Positions 37,792 through 47,342 of a stretch of 64,000 nt of DNA are shown piece after piece. How positions within the stretch are numbered: the stretch's first letter is position 1; every line of letters begins with the position of its first letter. The DNA lies in contig NZ_KB908028.1 in the NCBI RefSeq assembly GCF_000382305.1, forward strand, positions 1-64,000, written 5' to 3'. Position numbers and translations under genes: made by a program. The notes below the pieces were generated by a model, which worked only from the letters and a program-made list of their open reading frames with translations, did no database searches and had not been told where the DNA came from. This DNA comes from Vitreoscilla stercoraria DSM 513 (GTDB lineage: Bacteria; Pseudomonadota; Gammaproteobacteria; Burkholderiales; Neisseriaceae).

Positions 37792-38124
37792 ATGTTAGAA
37801 AATTTCAACATGATGCATTTAATGTGGTTGTTTGCCGCCATTGGTTTGGAAATCGGTGCCAATATTTTATTGAAGATGTCACAAGGCTTTCGCCGTTGGG
37901 GTATCGGCACCGCTGCTATTTTGTGCGTCATTGCCGCATTTACTTGTTTATCGTTTGCCGTAGCAGGCATTGAATTGTCAGTGGCTTATGCGCTGTGGGG
38001 CAGTTTGGGAATTATCATTACCATGTTTGTTGGCATTTTCTTGTTCGGACAACGCGTCAACGCCAAAGGCTGGGCTGGCATCAGTATTTTATTGGTAGGT
38101 ATGTTACTGATTAAATTTGCTTAA
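37792..38124 (+). CDS. mdtI: Spermidine exporter subunit MdtI (SMR family)
   Basis: 110 residues, four helices, with the conserved glutamate in AIGLEIGANILLKMS (~19) and GIELSVAYALWGSLGI followed by FLFGQRVNAKGWAG. This matches MdtI. An internal ATG pair at 37810 could be an alternative start; 37792 is preferred because AAAGAAG precedes it. Confidence 0.87.
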   Translation: MLENFNMMHLMWLFAAIGLEIGANILLKMSQGFRRWGIGTAAILCVIAAFTCLSFAVAGIELSVAYALWGSLGIIITMFVGIFLFGQRVNAKGWAGISILLVGMLLIKFA

Positions 38125-38219
38125 AACACATTTACAACTCTAATTTACCCACTTGCTATAAGCACTTTAGCTGCTTAGGATGGTCTGCTTACACATCATC
38201 CCAATTTGAAAGTGGCAAA

Positions 38220-39509
38220 ATGTTCTATCAATACATCATTATTGGCGGCGGTGCAGGCGGTTTGGAGTTGGCCGCGCGTTTGGGCAGAAAATTCGGTCGC
38301 CAATATGGTCGCGACAAAGTGCTGCTCATAGACAAAACCGCTTATCACATTTGGAAACCCACTTTACATGAAGTGGCAGTCGGCACGGTCAATCCGCAAC
38401 AAGAAGGCTTGTATTACAGCGCCTTAGCAAGGCGCAACCATTTCAGTTTTATGTTGGGCAACGTCATCAAGCTCGATCCTGAAAACAAACAACTGACACT
38501 GGCATCTATTTACAGCCATCAAGAACAAGATGAGATGATTGTGCCTGAGCGTGTTTTCTCGTTTGAGCGGTGCATTTTGGCTTTGGGCTGCGGCTCCAAC
38601 TTTTTCAATACTCTCGGTGCAGAACAACATGCTTATGTATTGGAAAATGTATATGATGCACAAAATTTCCAAGTTCATCTCCTCAACTTGTTTACCAAGT
38701 CGGCTTACTCGCCCAAAAAAGTTTTGAATGTCAACATCATCGGCGGCGGTGCCACAGGCGTGGAATTGGCAGCAGAATTGACCGAAGCCTATCAAGAAAT
38801 TTTACAAACTTTTGGTTCGTCCCAATATTTTGACATCAACATCCATCTGATAGAATCTGCCCCACGCATTTTGGCAGGTTTGCCCGAGCACGTTTCCGCT
38901 CAAGCGACCCATGCTTTGCAACAAAAAGGCATTAAAGTTTCGGTCTCTACCCGAGCCGAAGAAATCGGGCGGGATTTTGTGCGCACCAATCACGAAACAT
39001 TGGATTCAGATGTCGTGGTATGGGCAGCAGGCATCAAAGCCTCGAATAACAACGCTTTGTTTGGTCTGCCCATCAATCGCATCAACCAATTTGAAGTCAA
39101 TTCACAATTGCAAACCCCGTTTGAAGGCGTGTATGCGATGGGTGATTGTGCGTCCTGTAAGTGGGATGATGAGCGTTATGTTCCCGCTCGTGCCCAAGCA
39201 GCACGCCAACAAGCCATTTATTTGCACAAATTGCTTTATGCCCACCATCAACAACAAACATTCACAGAGCCATTTGTCTACAAAGATTCGGGTTCTTTGG
39301 TGTCTTTGGGCGATAATAAGGGCGTTGGCAATTTGATGGGCAGTTTGAGTGGTAAAAATTTCTTCATTCAAGGCTTGATTGCGAAATGGATGTACATGTC
39401 TTTGCACTTGATGCACCACCAAGCCATTTTGGGTGCCCCAAAAACCTTATTATTGGCGTTCGCACGCTTGGTACACCGCCGTGTTTCAGGACGCTTGAAA
39501 CTGCATTAA
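38220..39509 (+). CDS. ndh: NADH dehydrogenase type II
   Basis: NDH-2 oxidises NADH and reduces quinone without pumping protons, at the inner face of the cytoplasmic membrane. 429 residues, typical length. The FAD fold IIIGGGAGGLELAARLG starts at ~6, and the NADH fold NIIGGGATGVELAAEL at ~179. The second FAD motif VYAMGDCA lies at ~306. The C-terminus is amphipathic (KTLLLAFARLVHRR), the usual membrane anchor. An uptake word is embedded at 39150 (encoding CASCK). fpr follows 27 bp later. Confidence 0.92.
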   Translation: MFYQYIIIGGGAGGLELAARLGRKFGRQYGRDKVLLIDKTAYHIWKPTLHEVAVGTVNPQQEGLYYSALARRNHFSFMLGNVIKLDPENKQLTLASIYSHQEQDEMIVPERVFSFERCILALGCGSNFFNTLGAEQHAYVLENVYDAQNFQVHLLNLFTKSAYSPKKVLNVNIIGGGATGVELAAELTEAYQEILQTFGSSQYFDINIHLIESAPRILAGLPEHVSAQATHALQQKGIKVSVSTRAEEIGRDFVRTNHETLDSDVVVWAAGIKASNNNALFGLPINRINQFEVNSQLQTPFEGVYAMGDCASCKWDDERYVPARAQAARQQAIYLHKLLYAHHQQQTFTEPFVYKDSGSLVSLGDNKGVGNLMGSLSGKNFFIQGLIAKWMYMSLHLMHHQAILGAPKTLLLAFARLVHRRVSGRLKLH

Positions 39510-39536
39510 CCTATTTAGAAAAACCGAGATTGTTTT

Positions 39537-40313
39537 ATGAACGCACCTGTAGCCGAAAAATTTACCGAAGAAACCGTTTTGTGGGTCAAACGCCACACGC
39601 CCAAATTAATGACTTTTGCCATTACCCGTCCTGAAGGTTATCGCTTTAGTGCAGGACAATTTTCACGTTTGGGCTTTCGTGATGGCGAAGGCTTTATTTG
39701 GCGTGCTTATTCGATTGTCTCTGCCGAGTACGATGACACTTTAGAATATTTTGTGGTTTTGATTGAAGACGGTCCGATTTCCGCCAAATTTGCCGTTTTA
39801 CAAGAAAACGACACCATTTTACTCGACAAAAATACCACAGGTTTTTTATTGCCTGAACGTTTTGCCGATGGCAAAGATTTGATTATGCTGGCAACTGGCT
39901 CAGGCATTGCACCGTTTTTATCGCAATTGCAGCAAAACGATGTCTACCAACGCTTTGAGCGCATCGCTTTAGTGCATTCGGTTTCGCATGCAGACGAACT
40001 GATTTTCAATGAGCGTATCGCCTCTTGGTCAGAACACCCATTGGTAGAAGATTTTCAAGGTCAATTAAGCTTCGTGCCTGTGTTAACGCGCGACCAAGTC
40101 GAAGGCACGCTCCATGCCCGTATTCCAACCTTACTGAAAAACGGAGATTTGGCGCAACATTTGGGTTGGGAATTTTCTACCGACACGACCCGTTTTATGG
40201 TCTGCGGCAATCCTGAGATGGTCAAAGACACATTTCAAGCTTTGCTAGACATGGGTTTTGCCATGCACCGCAACCGCATTCCCGGTCACATCATCATGGA
40301 AAATGGGTTTTAA
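39537..40313 (+). CDS. fpr: Ferredoxin/flavodoxin-NADP+ reductase
   Basis: 258 residues, the length of bacterial Fpr. FAD-binding RAYSIVSAEYDD (RxYS motif, ~59-70), NADP-binding ATGSGIAPFLSQL (~120), and the C-terminal MVCGNPEMVKD are all present. It supplies or takes low-potential electrons for ferredoxin or flavodoxin, for example in iron-sulfur and oxidative stress metabolism. It lies in a run ndh-fpr-DUF1543 with small gaps. Confidence 0.92.
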   Translation: MNAPVAEKFTEETVLWVKRHTPKLMTFAITRPEGYRFSAGQFSRLGFRDGEGFIWRAYSIVSAEYDDTLEYFVVLIEDGPISAKFAVLQENDTILLDKNTTGFLLPERFADGKDLIMLATGSGIAPFLSQLQQNDVYQRFERIALVHSVSHADELIFNERIASWSEHPLVEDFQGQLSFVPVLTRDQVEGTLHARIPTLLKNGDLAQHLGWEFSTDTTRFMVCGNPEMVKDTFQALLDMGFAMHRNRIPGHIIMENGF

Positions 40314-40314
40314 C

Positions 40315-40878
40315 ATGAGCAACAAATTATTCATGGTGTTGTTAGGCGCCACGGTTACAGGACGCTTGATTGAGCAACACGACGTTTTGTTTGCCATAGC
40401 AGACGATTTGACCCAATTGATTCCCACGTTTAAAAACGCTTGGCCGAACGCTTCGGTGCATGTGGATGCTTGGCGCGAAGTGTCGTCTGTACAAGGTCAT
40501 CGCATTCATCTAAGCGATGTGCCCAGCGACAACGATTTGAAATTGTATTTTTTCAATTTGGGCGGTTACGTTCAAGGCGATATGGAAGAACACCATCACA
40601 AAGCGTTGGTTGTGGCCAACAACCAAGCGCAAGCCACACAATACATCAAACAATCTGAATTTTACCGAAATCGGGGTTATCAAGGTGCAGAGTCGCACAT
40701 TGACGACAAATTCGCTGTGGACATTGACGATGTACACGTGGTCAATGATTTGATTGCGGGCAATTCACTTTATTTACACATCAGCCAAGAAGCCGATTTA
40801 CAGGCCGATGATGTGTGGCAAGTTGGTTATTTGTCGCTGAGCAAACTGGCCAAACGCAAGCCTTCTATTGAGGCATGA
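40315..40878 (+). CDS. DUF1543 domain protein
   Basis: 187 residues starting at 40315, one base after the fpr stop; a longer overlapping frame to 40258 is rejected. KLFMVLLGATVTGRLIEQHDVLFAI at the start and KLYFFNLGGYVQGDMEEHHHKALVVA (split here for reading) match DUF1543, a family of unknown function. The TGRL residues are encoded by an uptake word (40355-40367). Likely cytoplasmic. Confidence 0.78.
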   Translation: MSNKLFMVLLGATVTGRLIEQHDVLFAIADDLTQLIPTFKNAWPNASVHVDAWREVSSVQGHRIHLSDVPSDNDLKLYFFNLGGYVQGDMEEHHHKALVVANNQAQATQYIKQSEFYRNRGYQGAESHIDDKFAVDIDDVHVVNDLIAGNSLYLHISQEADLQADDVWQVGYLSLSKLAKRKPSIEA

Positions 40879-40897
40879 TTCTAGGCTGCGGTACAAT
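40868..40897 (+). promoter_or_regulatory. Possible promoter of gltX
   Basis: TTGAGG (40868-40873), 18-bp spacer, TACAAT (40892-40897), 33 bp before the gltX ATG. It overlaps the end of the DUF1543 gene. Confidence 0.45.
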
Positions 40898-40929
40898 ACA
40901 CGTTTATTTTGCATTTGGAAGAACCTCTC

Positions 40930-42321
40930 ATGTCCATTCGTACCCGTTTTGCCCCAAGTCCAACCGGTTATTTGCATATCGGTGGCGTGCGCACGGCTTT
41001 GTTCTCTTGGGCAGTCGCTAAAAAGAACCAAGGTCAATTTGTATTGCGCATCGAAGACACTGATTTGGAACGCTCAACGCCTGAATCCGTACAAGCGATT
41101 TTGGACGGCATGAATTGGGTGGCCATGGGCTACGACGAAGGTCCGTTCTACCAAACCCAACGCTTTGACCGTTACAAAGAATTGATTGCGCAATTGATTG
41201 CCGAAGACAAAGCGTATTATTGCTACACCACCAAAGCTGAGTTGGATGCACAACGCGCTCAAGCGGAAGAAGCCAAAACGCATTTCGCTTACGACAGAAA
41301 ATGGCGTCCTGAAGCAGGCAAAACCTTGCCTGCTGCCCCTGAAGGTGTGCCACCTGTGGTACGTTTTAAAATGCCTATTGATGGCGTGACTTCTTGGGTC
41401 GATGCAGTCAAAGGCGAAATCAGCTTTGACAACAAAGAATTGGACGACTTGATTATTGCGCGTGCCGATGGCACCCCAACCTACAATTTCTGTGTGGTGG
41501 TGGATGATTTGGACATGGGTATGAGCCACATCATTCGTGGTGATGACCATGTGAACAACACGCCAAAACAAATCAATATTTTAAAAGCTTTGACCGACCA
41601 AATGCCTGTTTATGGTCATTTGCCAATGATTTTGAATCCGAATGGTCAAAAAATGTCCAAACGCCGCGATGCTGTGAGCGTGGTCGATTATGACCGCCAA
41701 GGCATTTTGCCTGAAGCATTGCTTAATTATTTGGCTCGTTTGGGCTGGGCACATGGCGATGATGAGTTTTTCACGATGGAACAATTTGTAGAATGGTTTG
41801 ATTTGAAAGATGTCAGCCCATCGGCAAGCCGTTTTGACCATGAAAAATTGTTGTGGCTAAACGCCCAACACATCAAAGCCAAAACCAACGAACAATTGGC
41901 CGCTTTAGTACAACCGCGCTTGCAAGTGCGTGATATCGACCAAGAAAGTGCGCCTGATTTGGCTGAGATTTTGGAATTGGTCAAAGAACGTGCGCAAGAC
42001 TTGAACACTTTGGCAGATGAATGCGTGTATTTTTACCGCAAATCCACGCCAACTGACGAAGAAACCAAAAAACATTGGGACGAAGAAGCGCCTGCTCGCA
42101 TGCGCCGCTTTGCTTCTGAGTTAGAAGGTTTAACCGATTGGACTGCCGAAGCGATTCACGACTTGTTCAAACCATTTTGTGAAAAAGAAGGCATCAAAAT
42201 GGGTAAGCTGGGCATGCCTTTGCGCTTGGCTGTGTGTGGCACCAGCAAAACCCCATCGATTGATGCGGTTTTGGCCTTACTCGGCCGCACCGAGGTCTTA
42301 AAACGCCTCCACGAAGCTTAA
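40930..42321 (+). CDS. gltX: Glutamyl-tRNA synthetase
   Basis: 463 residues from the ATG at 40930 (MSIRTRFAPSPTGYLHIGG); a frame reaching 40909 adds a non-conserved leader. Class I signatures HIGG (~16) and KMSKR (~245) are present, with RGDDHVNNTPKQI in the catalytic domain and the usual C-terminal anticodon-binding helices. Charges tRNA-Glu, and possibly tRNA-Gln when GatCAB is present. Confidence 0.96.
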   Translation: MSIRTRFAPSPTGYLHIGGVRTALFSWAVAKKNQGQFVLRIEDTDLERSTPESVQAILDGMNWVAMGYDEGPFYQTQRFDRYKELIAQLIAEDKAYYCYTTKAELDAQRAQAEEAKTHFAYDRKWRPEAGKTLPAAPEGVPPVVRFKMPIDGVTSWVDAVKGEISFDNKELDDLIIARADGTPTYNFCVVVDDLDMGMSHIIRGDDHVNNTPKQINILKALTDQMPVYGHLPMILNPNGQKMSKRRDAVSVVDYDRQGILPEALLNYLARLGWAHGDDEFFTMEQFVEWFDLKDVSPSASRFDHEKLLWLNAQHIKAKTNEQLAALVQPRLQVRDIDQESAPDLAEILELVKERAQDLNTLADECVYFYRKSTPTDEETKKHWDEEAPARMRRFASELEGLTDWTAEAIHDLFKPFCEKEGIKMGKLGMPLRLAVCGTSKTPSIDAVLALLGRTEVLKRLHEA

Positions 42322-42330
42322 CGCGCCCAA

Positions 42331-42355
42331 ACAACGCCCCCTTGTGGGGCGTTGT
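42331..42355 (+). terminator. Hairpin terminator of gltX
   Basis: ACAACGCCCC and GGGGCGTTGT, 10 bp, 5-nt loop; the following T-run is weak. Confidence 0.65.
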
Positions 42356-42456
42356 GCGTTTGAGAAATTGTATTTGCGTGGTTCATCATCGTTTTATGAA
42401 CCACACTTTTTATTCCGACAGGTCATGTACCTGTAACCTGTACAACCCGATGCTAT

Positions 42457-42470
42457 AAGCGTCCTGTAAA
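42457..42470 (+). repeat. Single DUS in the xpt leader
   Basis: AAGCGTCCTGTAAA, 13 bp before the xpt start codon, so it occupies the ribosome-binding region. Confidence 0.75.
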
Positions 42471-42483
42471 AATGTAGAACACC

Positions 42484-43062
42484 ATGCAATCATTAGAAAA
42501 TAAAATCCGTGAAGTCGGTAAAGTTTTGTCACCAATTGTTTTGAAAGTCGATGCGTTTTTAAACCACCAAATCGACGCTGCATTGATGAAAGCCGTCGGT
42601 GAAGAATTTGCCGCACGCTTTAGCGATGTCAAAGCCACCAAAATTTTGACTTTGGAATCTTCAGGCATTGCCCCTGCGACCATGTTGGGCTTGGTGTTGG
42701 GTTTGCCAGTGATTTTTGCGCGCAAACGCAAATCTTTGACTTTGTCTGACAATTTGCTGTCAGCTACCGTGCATTCATTCACCAAAAACGTCACCAGTGA
42801 AATTTCGGTTTCACGCGACTTTTTAAAAGCAGGCGACCAAGTCATCATCATCGACGACTTTTTGGCCAATGGCGAAGCGGTACGTGGCTTGTTGAGCGTG
42901 GTTGAGCAAGCAGATGCCACAGCAGTCGGTGTCGGCATTGTGATTGAAAAAGGTTTCCAACACGGTGGTAAAGAATTGCGTGAAAAAGGCGTACGTGTGG
43001 AATCTTTGGCAATTGTTGACAGCATGGATGTTGATCACATCACGTTCCGCCAACAAGACTAA
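42484..43062 (+). CDS. xpt: Xanthine phosphoribosyltransferase
   Basis: 192 residues of the Bacillus-type Xpt, which converts xanthine and PRPP to XMP in purine salvage. The start MQSLENKIREVGKVL is typical. The PRPP-binding motif VIIIDDFLANGEA lies at ~120-132, and ARKRKSLTL at ~79. No Shine-Dalgarno is evident; an uptake word fills that space. No purine riboswitch is recognisable. The stop codon is overlapped by another uptake word at 43061-43074. Confidence 0.92.
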   Translation: MQSLENKIREVGKVLSPIVLKVDAFLNHQIDAALMKAVGEEFAARFSDVKATKILTLESSGIAPATMLGLVLGLPVIFARKRKSLTLSDNLLSATVHSFTKNVTSEISVSRDFLKAGDQVIIIDDFLANGEAVRGLLSVVEQADATAVGVGIVIEKGFQHGGKELREKGVRVESLAIVDSMDVDHITFRQQD

Positions 43063-43111
43063 GCGTCCTGTAAACCAAACTTCGAGCCGCAAGCCATGTT
43101 TGCGGCTTTTT
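43061..43111 (+). terminator. DUS and terminator after xpt
   Basis: AAGCGTCCTGTAAA (43061-43074) overlaps the xpt stop. AGCCGCAA (43085-43092) and TTGCGGCT (43100-43107) form a separate intrinsic terminator with a T-run. Confidence 0.8.
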
Positions 43112-43206
43112 GCTGCCACAGCCAACCTTCTTGCAAAACACTTGAAACCTTGAGCACACCGCCCTTACAATCGCCAATTATCCATGCACAATAATGGACA
43201 TCCATC

Positions 43207-43662
43207 ATGAATACCGAATTTTTGTTTACCTTGCCTGCCGACAATGGCGAAGATTTTGTCGCGGCTGAACATTTGCCATTGGTGGTGTATTTTTACCCCA
43301 AAGACGCCACCCCTGGCTGCACCACCGAAGCACAAGCCTTTCGTGACCACATCGAAGCGTTCAAAAGCGCAGGTTATACCGTCGTCGGCATCTCGCGCGA
43401 CTCAGTCAAATCGCATCAAAATTTTGTTTGCAAACAAGAATTGAATTTTCCATTGCTGTCAGATAAAGAAGAAACTGTTTGCCGTCAATTTGATGTCATC
43501 AAAGAAAAAAACATGTATGGCAAAAAAGTGATGGGCATTGAGCGCTCCACTTTTATACTCAATAGCGACGGTGAAATGGTGCACCAATGGCGCAAAGTCA
43601 AAGTAGCAGGACATGTGGAAGAAGTCTTGGCCACCGTACAAAACTTAGCTAAGTCAAATTAA
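43207..43662 (+). CDS. bcp: Thiol peroxidase, Bcp/PrxQ type
   Basis: 151 residues. Peroxidatic cysteine in YPKDATPGCTTEAQAFRD (~38), with the second cysteine (in CTTEAQAF-x-FVCKQELNFPLL, ~79) rather than at the +5 position used in many PrxQ. Reduces H2O2 and organic hydroperoxides using thioredoxin or similar. It converges on the AraC-family gene with a 7-bp gap. Confidence 0.88.
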   Translation: MNTEFLFTLPADNGEDFVAAEHLPLVVYFYPKDATPGCTTEAQAFRDHIEAFKSAGYTVVGISRDSVKSHQNFVCKQELNFPLLSDKEETVCRQFDVIKEKNMYGKKVMGIERSTFILNSDGEMVHQWRKVKVAGHVEEVLATVQNLAKSN

Positions 43663-43669
43663 GCACGTT

Positions 43670-44467
43670 TCAATCTCCAACGTGTTGCGACAATACATAA
43701 CGCTTGGGTGTCATGCCCAAGCGTTTTTTAAACACCGTGATAAACGCACTGACCGATTCATAACCCAAATCCATAGACACTTGCTGCACGCTTTTGCCAG
43801 CGGCCAATTGCAACAAAGCATGCAACAATTGCACTTGCTGGCGCCATCTGGCAAAACTCAAACCCGTGTCTTGCTTAACCAAGCGCGACAAATTGCGCTC
43901 ACTCATCGCCAATTTTTGCGCCCAATACACACTGCTGCCAGCATGATTGGGTTCACGCAACAATACTTGGTACAACACTTGTAAGCGTTCGTGTTGCAAC
44001 ACAGGAATGGCAAAAGCCTGCGTGGGAGCCGCTTGCAATTCTAACAACAATAAAGCAACCAAATGGTGTTGGTACGCCACATCCACTTCTGCTGCCGCTT
44101 GCAAATTCACCAGTCGCAATAACAACTCCCGCAATAAAGCACTGACAGCCAACACACCTGCGGGAATGGTGGTCAATGGCGTTTGTGCTGCCACAAAGAC
44201 CATACACACTTGGGCATTGTGAGTCACATAATTGGTATGCACATGATGAGGCGGAATCCAAACCGCCGCTTGCGGTGGCACCATCCACACCTGTCCATTG
44301 ATGACACAACGCACACCGCCCGCCAAAGCCAATACCAATTGCCCTTGCTCATGGGCATGCTCAGGCGATTCATAATCACAATCTTGCGCTTGTACCAAAG
44401 TTGCGCTGACACAATGTGTTTGGCTGCTGTTTTTAGTGTGATGCAAATAATGGTACAAATGGCTCAT
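43670..44467 (-). CDS. AraC-family transcriptional regulator
   Basis: 265 residues. An N-terminal cupin-like sensor (PEHAHEQGQLVLALAGG, VWIPPHHVHTNYV) is followed by a C-terminal pair of helix-turn-helix motifs (AMSERNLSRLVKQDTGLSF and KSVQQVSMDLGYESVSAF) with the usual FKKRLGMTPKRY ending. Divergently transcribed from an MFS exporter 95 bp away, which it probably regulates. Confidence 0.87.
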   Translation of the reverse strand: MSHLYHYLHHTKNSSQTHCVSATLVQAQDCDYESPEHAHEQGQLVLALAGGVRCVINGQVWMVPPQAAVWIPPHHVHTNYVTHNAQVCMVFVAAQTPLTTIPAGVLAVSALLRELLLRLVNLQAAAEVDVAYQHHLVALLLLELQAAPTQAFAIPVLQHERLQVLYQVLLREPNHAGSSVYWAQKLAMSERNLSRLVKQDTGLSFARWRQQVQLLHALLQLAAGKSVQQVSMDLGYESVSAFITVFKKRLGMTPKRYVLSQHVGD

Positions 44468-44562
44468 ATTGTCTGATTTGAGTGATTTTTTGGCATTATA
44501 GCGAAATTTTTACCTAAGCAATTGTAATACACTGTGCGATTGCATTTTAAAGTCTGCTTGAT

Positions 44563-45738
44563 ATGTCAACCAAACGCTTGTCTTTATTGCTCATTGGCAT
44601 TTTATTGATTGCCGCCAATTTGCGTTTACCCATCACCAGCATCGGCCCTGTGATACAAAACATCGGGCAAGATTTTCAATTGAGCAGCGCGGCTTTGGGT
44701 TTGTTAACCACCTTGCCGTTGCTCGCTTTTGCCATCATCTCGCCTTTGGCACCCAAATTGGCGCAACGCATAGGCTTAAACCGCAGCTTGAGCGTGTGTT
44801 TGATTGTCATCATTGTCGGTTTTACAGGACGCTTGTTACCATCTTTATCCCTGTTTTACCTGTCCACAGCCTTGATTGGTGCAGGCATCGCCATCGGCAA
44901 TGTGTTGCTACCCAGCCTCATCAAACAGCGTTATCCCGACAACATTGCTTTAATGACCAGTGTTTATGCTTTCACCATGTCGGTTGCTGCCGCCCTCGCT
45001 TCCATGTGGGTATTGCCTTTAACCAATTGGTGGCAAGGACAATGGGCATGGGCTTTGGGCAGTTTTGTGTTATTGCCTATCGTAAGCTTGGTGTTGTGGT
45101 TGCCACAATGCCGTCGTGAGCCAACGCCCGCCCAAACCCATGCCACCGAACAAGCACATACACCATCCAAACCCATGTGGCATTATGGTTTGGCTTGGCA
45201 AGTGACAATATTTTTGGGTTTGAATTCGATGATTTATTACAGCATCATCACATGGCTGCCCAGCATGTTACAGGACGCTTCTTACACTGCCGCACAAGCA
45301 GGCAGCTTGCACGGTTGGTTACAAATGGCATCGGCTTTGCCCGGCTTTTTGCTCGTACCCTTAATACGCCGCTGTGCCGACCAACGTGTGCCAGCGAGCT
45401 TGGTCAGTGGTTTGATGTTGGCGGGTTTATTGGGTTTGGCCTATTTCCCGCAATACGCCACAGTGTGGGCAATTGCCATCGGTTTTGGTTCAGGCGGCAC
45501 CATTTTACTCGGCTTAATGTTCATGGGTTTGCGCACTCAAACCCCGCAAAAAGCCGCTTCTTTGTCCGCCATGGCGCAAAGCATCGGTTATTTGCTCGCC
45601 GCTGCCGCACCGCCATTATTGGGCTTATTGCAACAACAATCTGCCTCGTGGTTCGGTGTTTTGTGGCTATTGAGCGTTGCTGCATTCATTGTGTTAATCA
45701 ATGGCTTAGGTGCAGGTCGCAATCTTAAAATTCCTTAG
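44563..45738 (+). CDS. MFS transporter, CynX/NimT type
   Basis: 391 residues with 12 predicted membrane segments. The opening LLIAANLRLPITSIGPVI and LAPKLAQRIGLNRSL loop match the cyanate/2-nitroimidazole transporter subgroup. Probably an exporter or importer of a small anion or drug. Two uptake words fall inside the coding sequence (44821, encoding FTGRL, and 45268, encoding LQDA). A divergent AraC regulator lies upstream. Confidence 0.83.
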   Translation: MSTKRLSLLLIGILLIAANLRLPITSIGPVIQNIGQDFQLSSAALGLLTTLPLLAFAIISPLAPKLAQRIGLNRSLSVCLIVIIVGFTGRLLPSLSLFYLSTALIGAGIAIGNVLLPSLIKQRYPDNIALMTSVYAFTMSVAAALASMWVLPLTNWWQGQWAWALGSFVLLPIVSLVLWLPQCRREPTPAQTHATEQAHTPSKPMWHYGLAWQVTIFLGLNSMIYYSIITWLPSMLQDASYTAAQAGSLHGWLQMASALPGFLLVPLIRRCADQRVPASLVSGLMLAGLLGLAYFPQYATVWAIAIGFGSGGTILLGLMFMGLRTQTPQKAASLSAMAQSIGYLLAAAAPPLLGLLQQQSASWFGVLWLLSVAAFIVLINGLGAGRNLKIP

Positions 45739-45779
45739 TCATCTCTTTGTCATTTATTTTCGACACACTGCCAACATGG

Positions 45780-45792
45780 TTACAGGACGCTG
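45780..45792 (-). repeat. Single intergenic DUS
   Basis: TTACAGGACGCTG lies between the MFS gene and the phoH-like gene. Confidence 0.7.
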
Positions 45793-45840
45793 AAAACATC
45801 ATTTTCATTGGCAATCACCATGAATGTGTGTTTTGATTTG

Positions 45841-45873
45841 TATCAGGTAGCGGCGCTATGCCGTTGCCTGATA
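45841..45873 (+). other. Strong hairpin in the leader of the PIN-PhoH gene
   Basis: TATCAGGTAGCGGC (45841-45854) pairs with GCCGTTGCCTGATA (45860-45873) over 14 bp with two G-U pairs and a 5-nt loop. No T-run follows. It lies about 54 bp before the start codon and may be a leader RNA structure or the stem of a small RNA. Confidence 0.5.
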
Positions 45874-45926
45874 ACAATCTGTTTCCCATCTGAAAACCAT
45901 ATTTTATGTGAATCAAGAGGGCTGCC

Positions 45927-47324
45927 ATGACGACTCAAAAACTGTTTGTTTTAGATACCAATGTATTGTTACACGACCCACAAAGTTTGTTTCGTTTTGC
46001 TGAACACGATGTTTATTTGCCTTTAATCACTTTAGAAGAAATGGATGCTCACAAAGTGGGCATGTCCGATGTGGCACGCAATGCCAGACAAGCCAGCCGC
46101 TACATTGACCAATTGTTCAACCACGCTCCCGATGCCTTAAGTTCAGGCATTCCATTGCATTTGAGCGGTTTCAAAGAAGCACAAGGCAAACTCTTGTTGC
46201 AAACCACTTTGAATATCGCCCCTTTGCCTGAAAGTCTGTCGGATGAAAAAGCCGACAATCTCATCTTGGCTTTGGTCAAATACCTACACGAACACCCCAA
46301 TGGCTACAATGATGTGGCTTTGGTGTCCAAAGACATCAATATCCGCCTCAAAGCCCGCGCTTTGGGCTTGCCTGCCGAAGATTATTTCAATGACAAAGTC
46401 TTAGAAGACAGCGACATGTTGTACAGCGGTTATCGCCAATTGGATGCCGATTTTTGGCTCAGAAACGGCAGCCAATTAGAGTCTTGGCAAGAACAAGGCA
46501 AGGCGCATTACCGCATCCAAGGCAAAGATGCCCAATCTTTATTACACAATGAATTGTTGTTAGACCAAGACGATAACAAAACCTTGCAAGCGCGCGTCGT
46601 GTCCATCGATAACACCCAACCAAGCGCCATTTTACAAACCGTTAAAGATTACAGTCACAACAAAAACAGCGTTTTTGGCATCACTTCTCGCAATTGGGGA
46701 CAAAATTATGCATTAAATTTGTTGATGAATCCTGACATAGACTTAGTGACTTTGCTTGGACAAGCGGGCACAGGCAAAACCTTGCTGACTTTGGCAGCGG
46801 CATTGACTCAAGTATTGGACCAACAACTGTACAACGAAATCATCATGACCCGTGTCACCGTTCCTGTGGGCGATGACATCGGTTTTTTACCCGGCACCGA
46901 AGAAGAAAAAATGAACCCGTGGATGGGCGCATTAGAAGACAATTTGGAAGTTTTAACCCACAGCGATGACATGGGCGGAGCATGGGCAAGAGCGGCCACG
47001 CAAGACATGGTGCGCAATAAAATCAAAGTCAAATCCATCAACTTCATGCGTGGACGCACGTTTCAACACAAATTTTTGATTGTTGATGAAGCACAAAACT
47101 TAACGTCCAAACAAATGAAAACGTTGATCACCCGCGCAGGCGAAGGCACTAAAATCGTTTGTATGGGCAATTTGGCACAAATTGACACACCGTATTTGAG
47201 CGAAGGTTCCAGTGGTTTGACTTATTTGGTGGATCGCTTCAAAAACTGGCCACATTTTGGTCACATCACGTTGCAACAAGGCGAGCGTTCCCGCTTGGCG
47301 GCGCATGCAGTTTCGGTCTTGTAA
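45927..47324 (+). CDS. PIN domain and PhoH-like ATPase fusion (YlaK type)
   Basis: 465 residues with AGAGGG upstream. The N-terminal PIN RNase domain (LFVLDTNVLLHDP, ~5-17; further acidic residues at LEEMDAHK and ADNLILAL) is followed by a PhoH P-loop ATPase (GQAGTGKTLL, ~277; IVDEAQNLTSKQM for Walker B, ~385). PIN-PhoH proteins are proposed RNA helicase-nucleases. Stand-alone gene ending in a DUS hairpin. Confidence 0.9.
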   Translation: MTTQKLFVLDTNVLLHDPQSLFRFAEHDVYLPLITLEEMDAHKVGMSDVARNARQASRYIDQLFNHAPDALSSGIPLHLSGFKEAQGKLLLQTTLNIAPLPESLSDEKADNLILALVKYLHEHPNGYNDVALVSKDINIRLKARALGLPAEDYFNDKVLEDSDMLYSGYRQLDADFWLRNGSQLESWQEQGKAHYRIQGKDAQSLLHNELLLDQDDNKTLQARVVSIDNTQPSAILQTVKDYSHNKNSVFGITSRNWGQNYALNLLMNPDIDLVTLLGQAGTGKTLLTLAAALTQVLDQQLYNEIIMTRVTVPVGDDIGFLPGTEEEKMNPWMGALEDNLEVLTHSDDMGGAWARAATQDMVRNKIKVKSINFMRGRTFQHKFLIVDEAQNLTSKQMKTLITRAGEGTKIVCMGNLAQIDTPYLSEGSSGLTYLVDRFKNWPHFGHITLQQGERSRLAAHAVSVL

Positions 47325-47342
47325 ACCACTCCAGACTTTGTC

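Noticed and set aside
42421..42483. Purine riboswitch upstream of xpt
   Set aside because: The leader is too short and lacks the three-way junction core; the space is taken by an uptake word.
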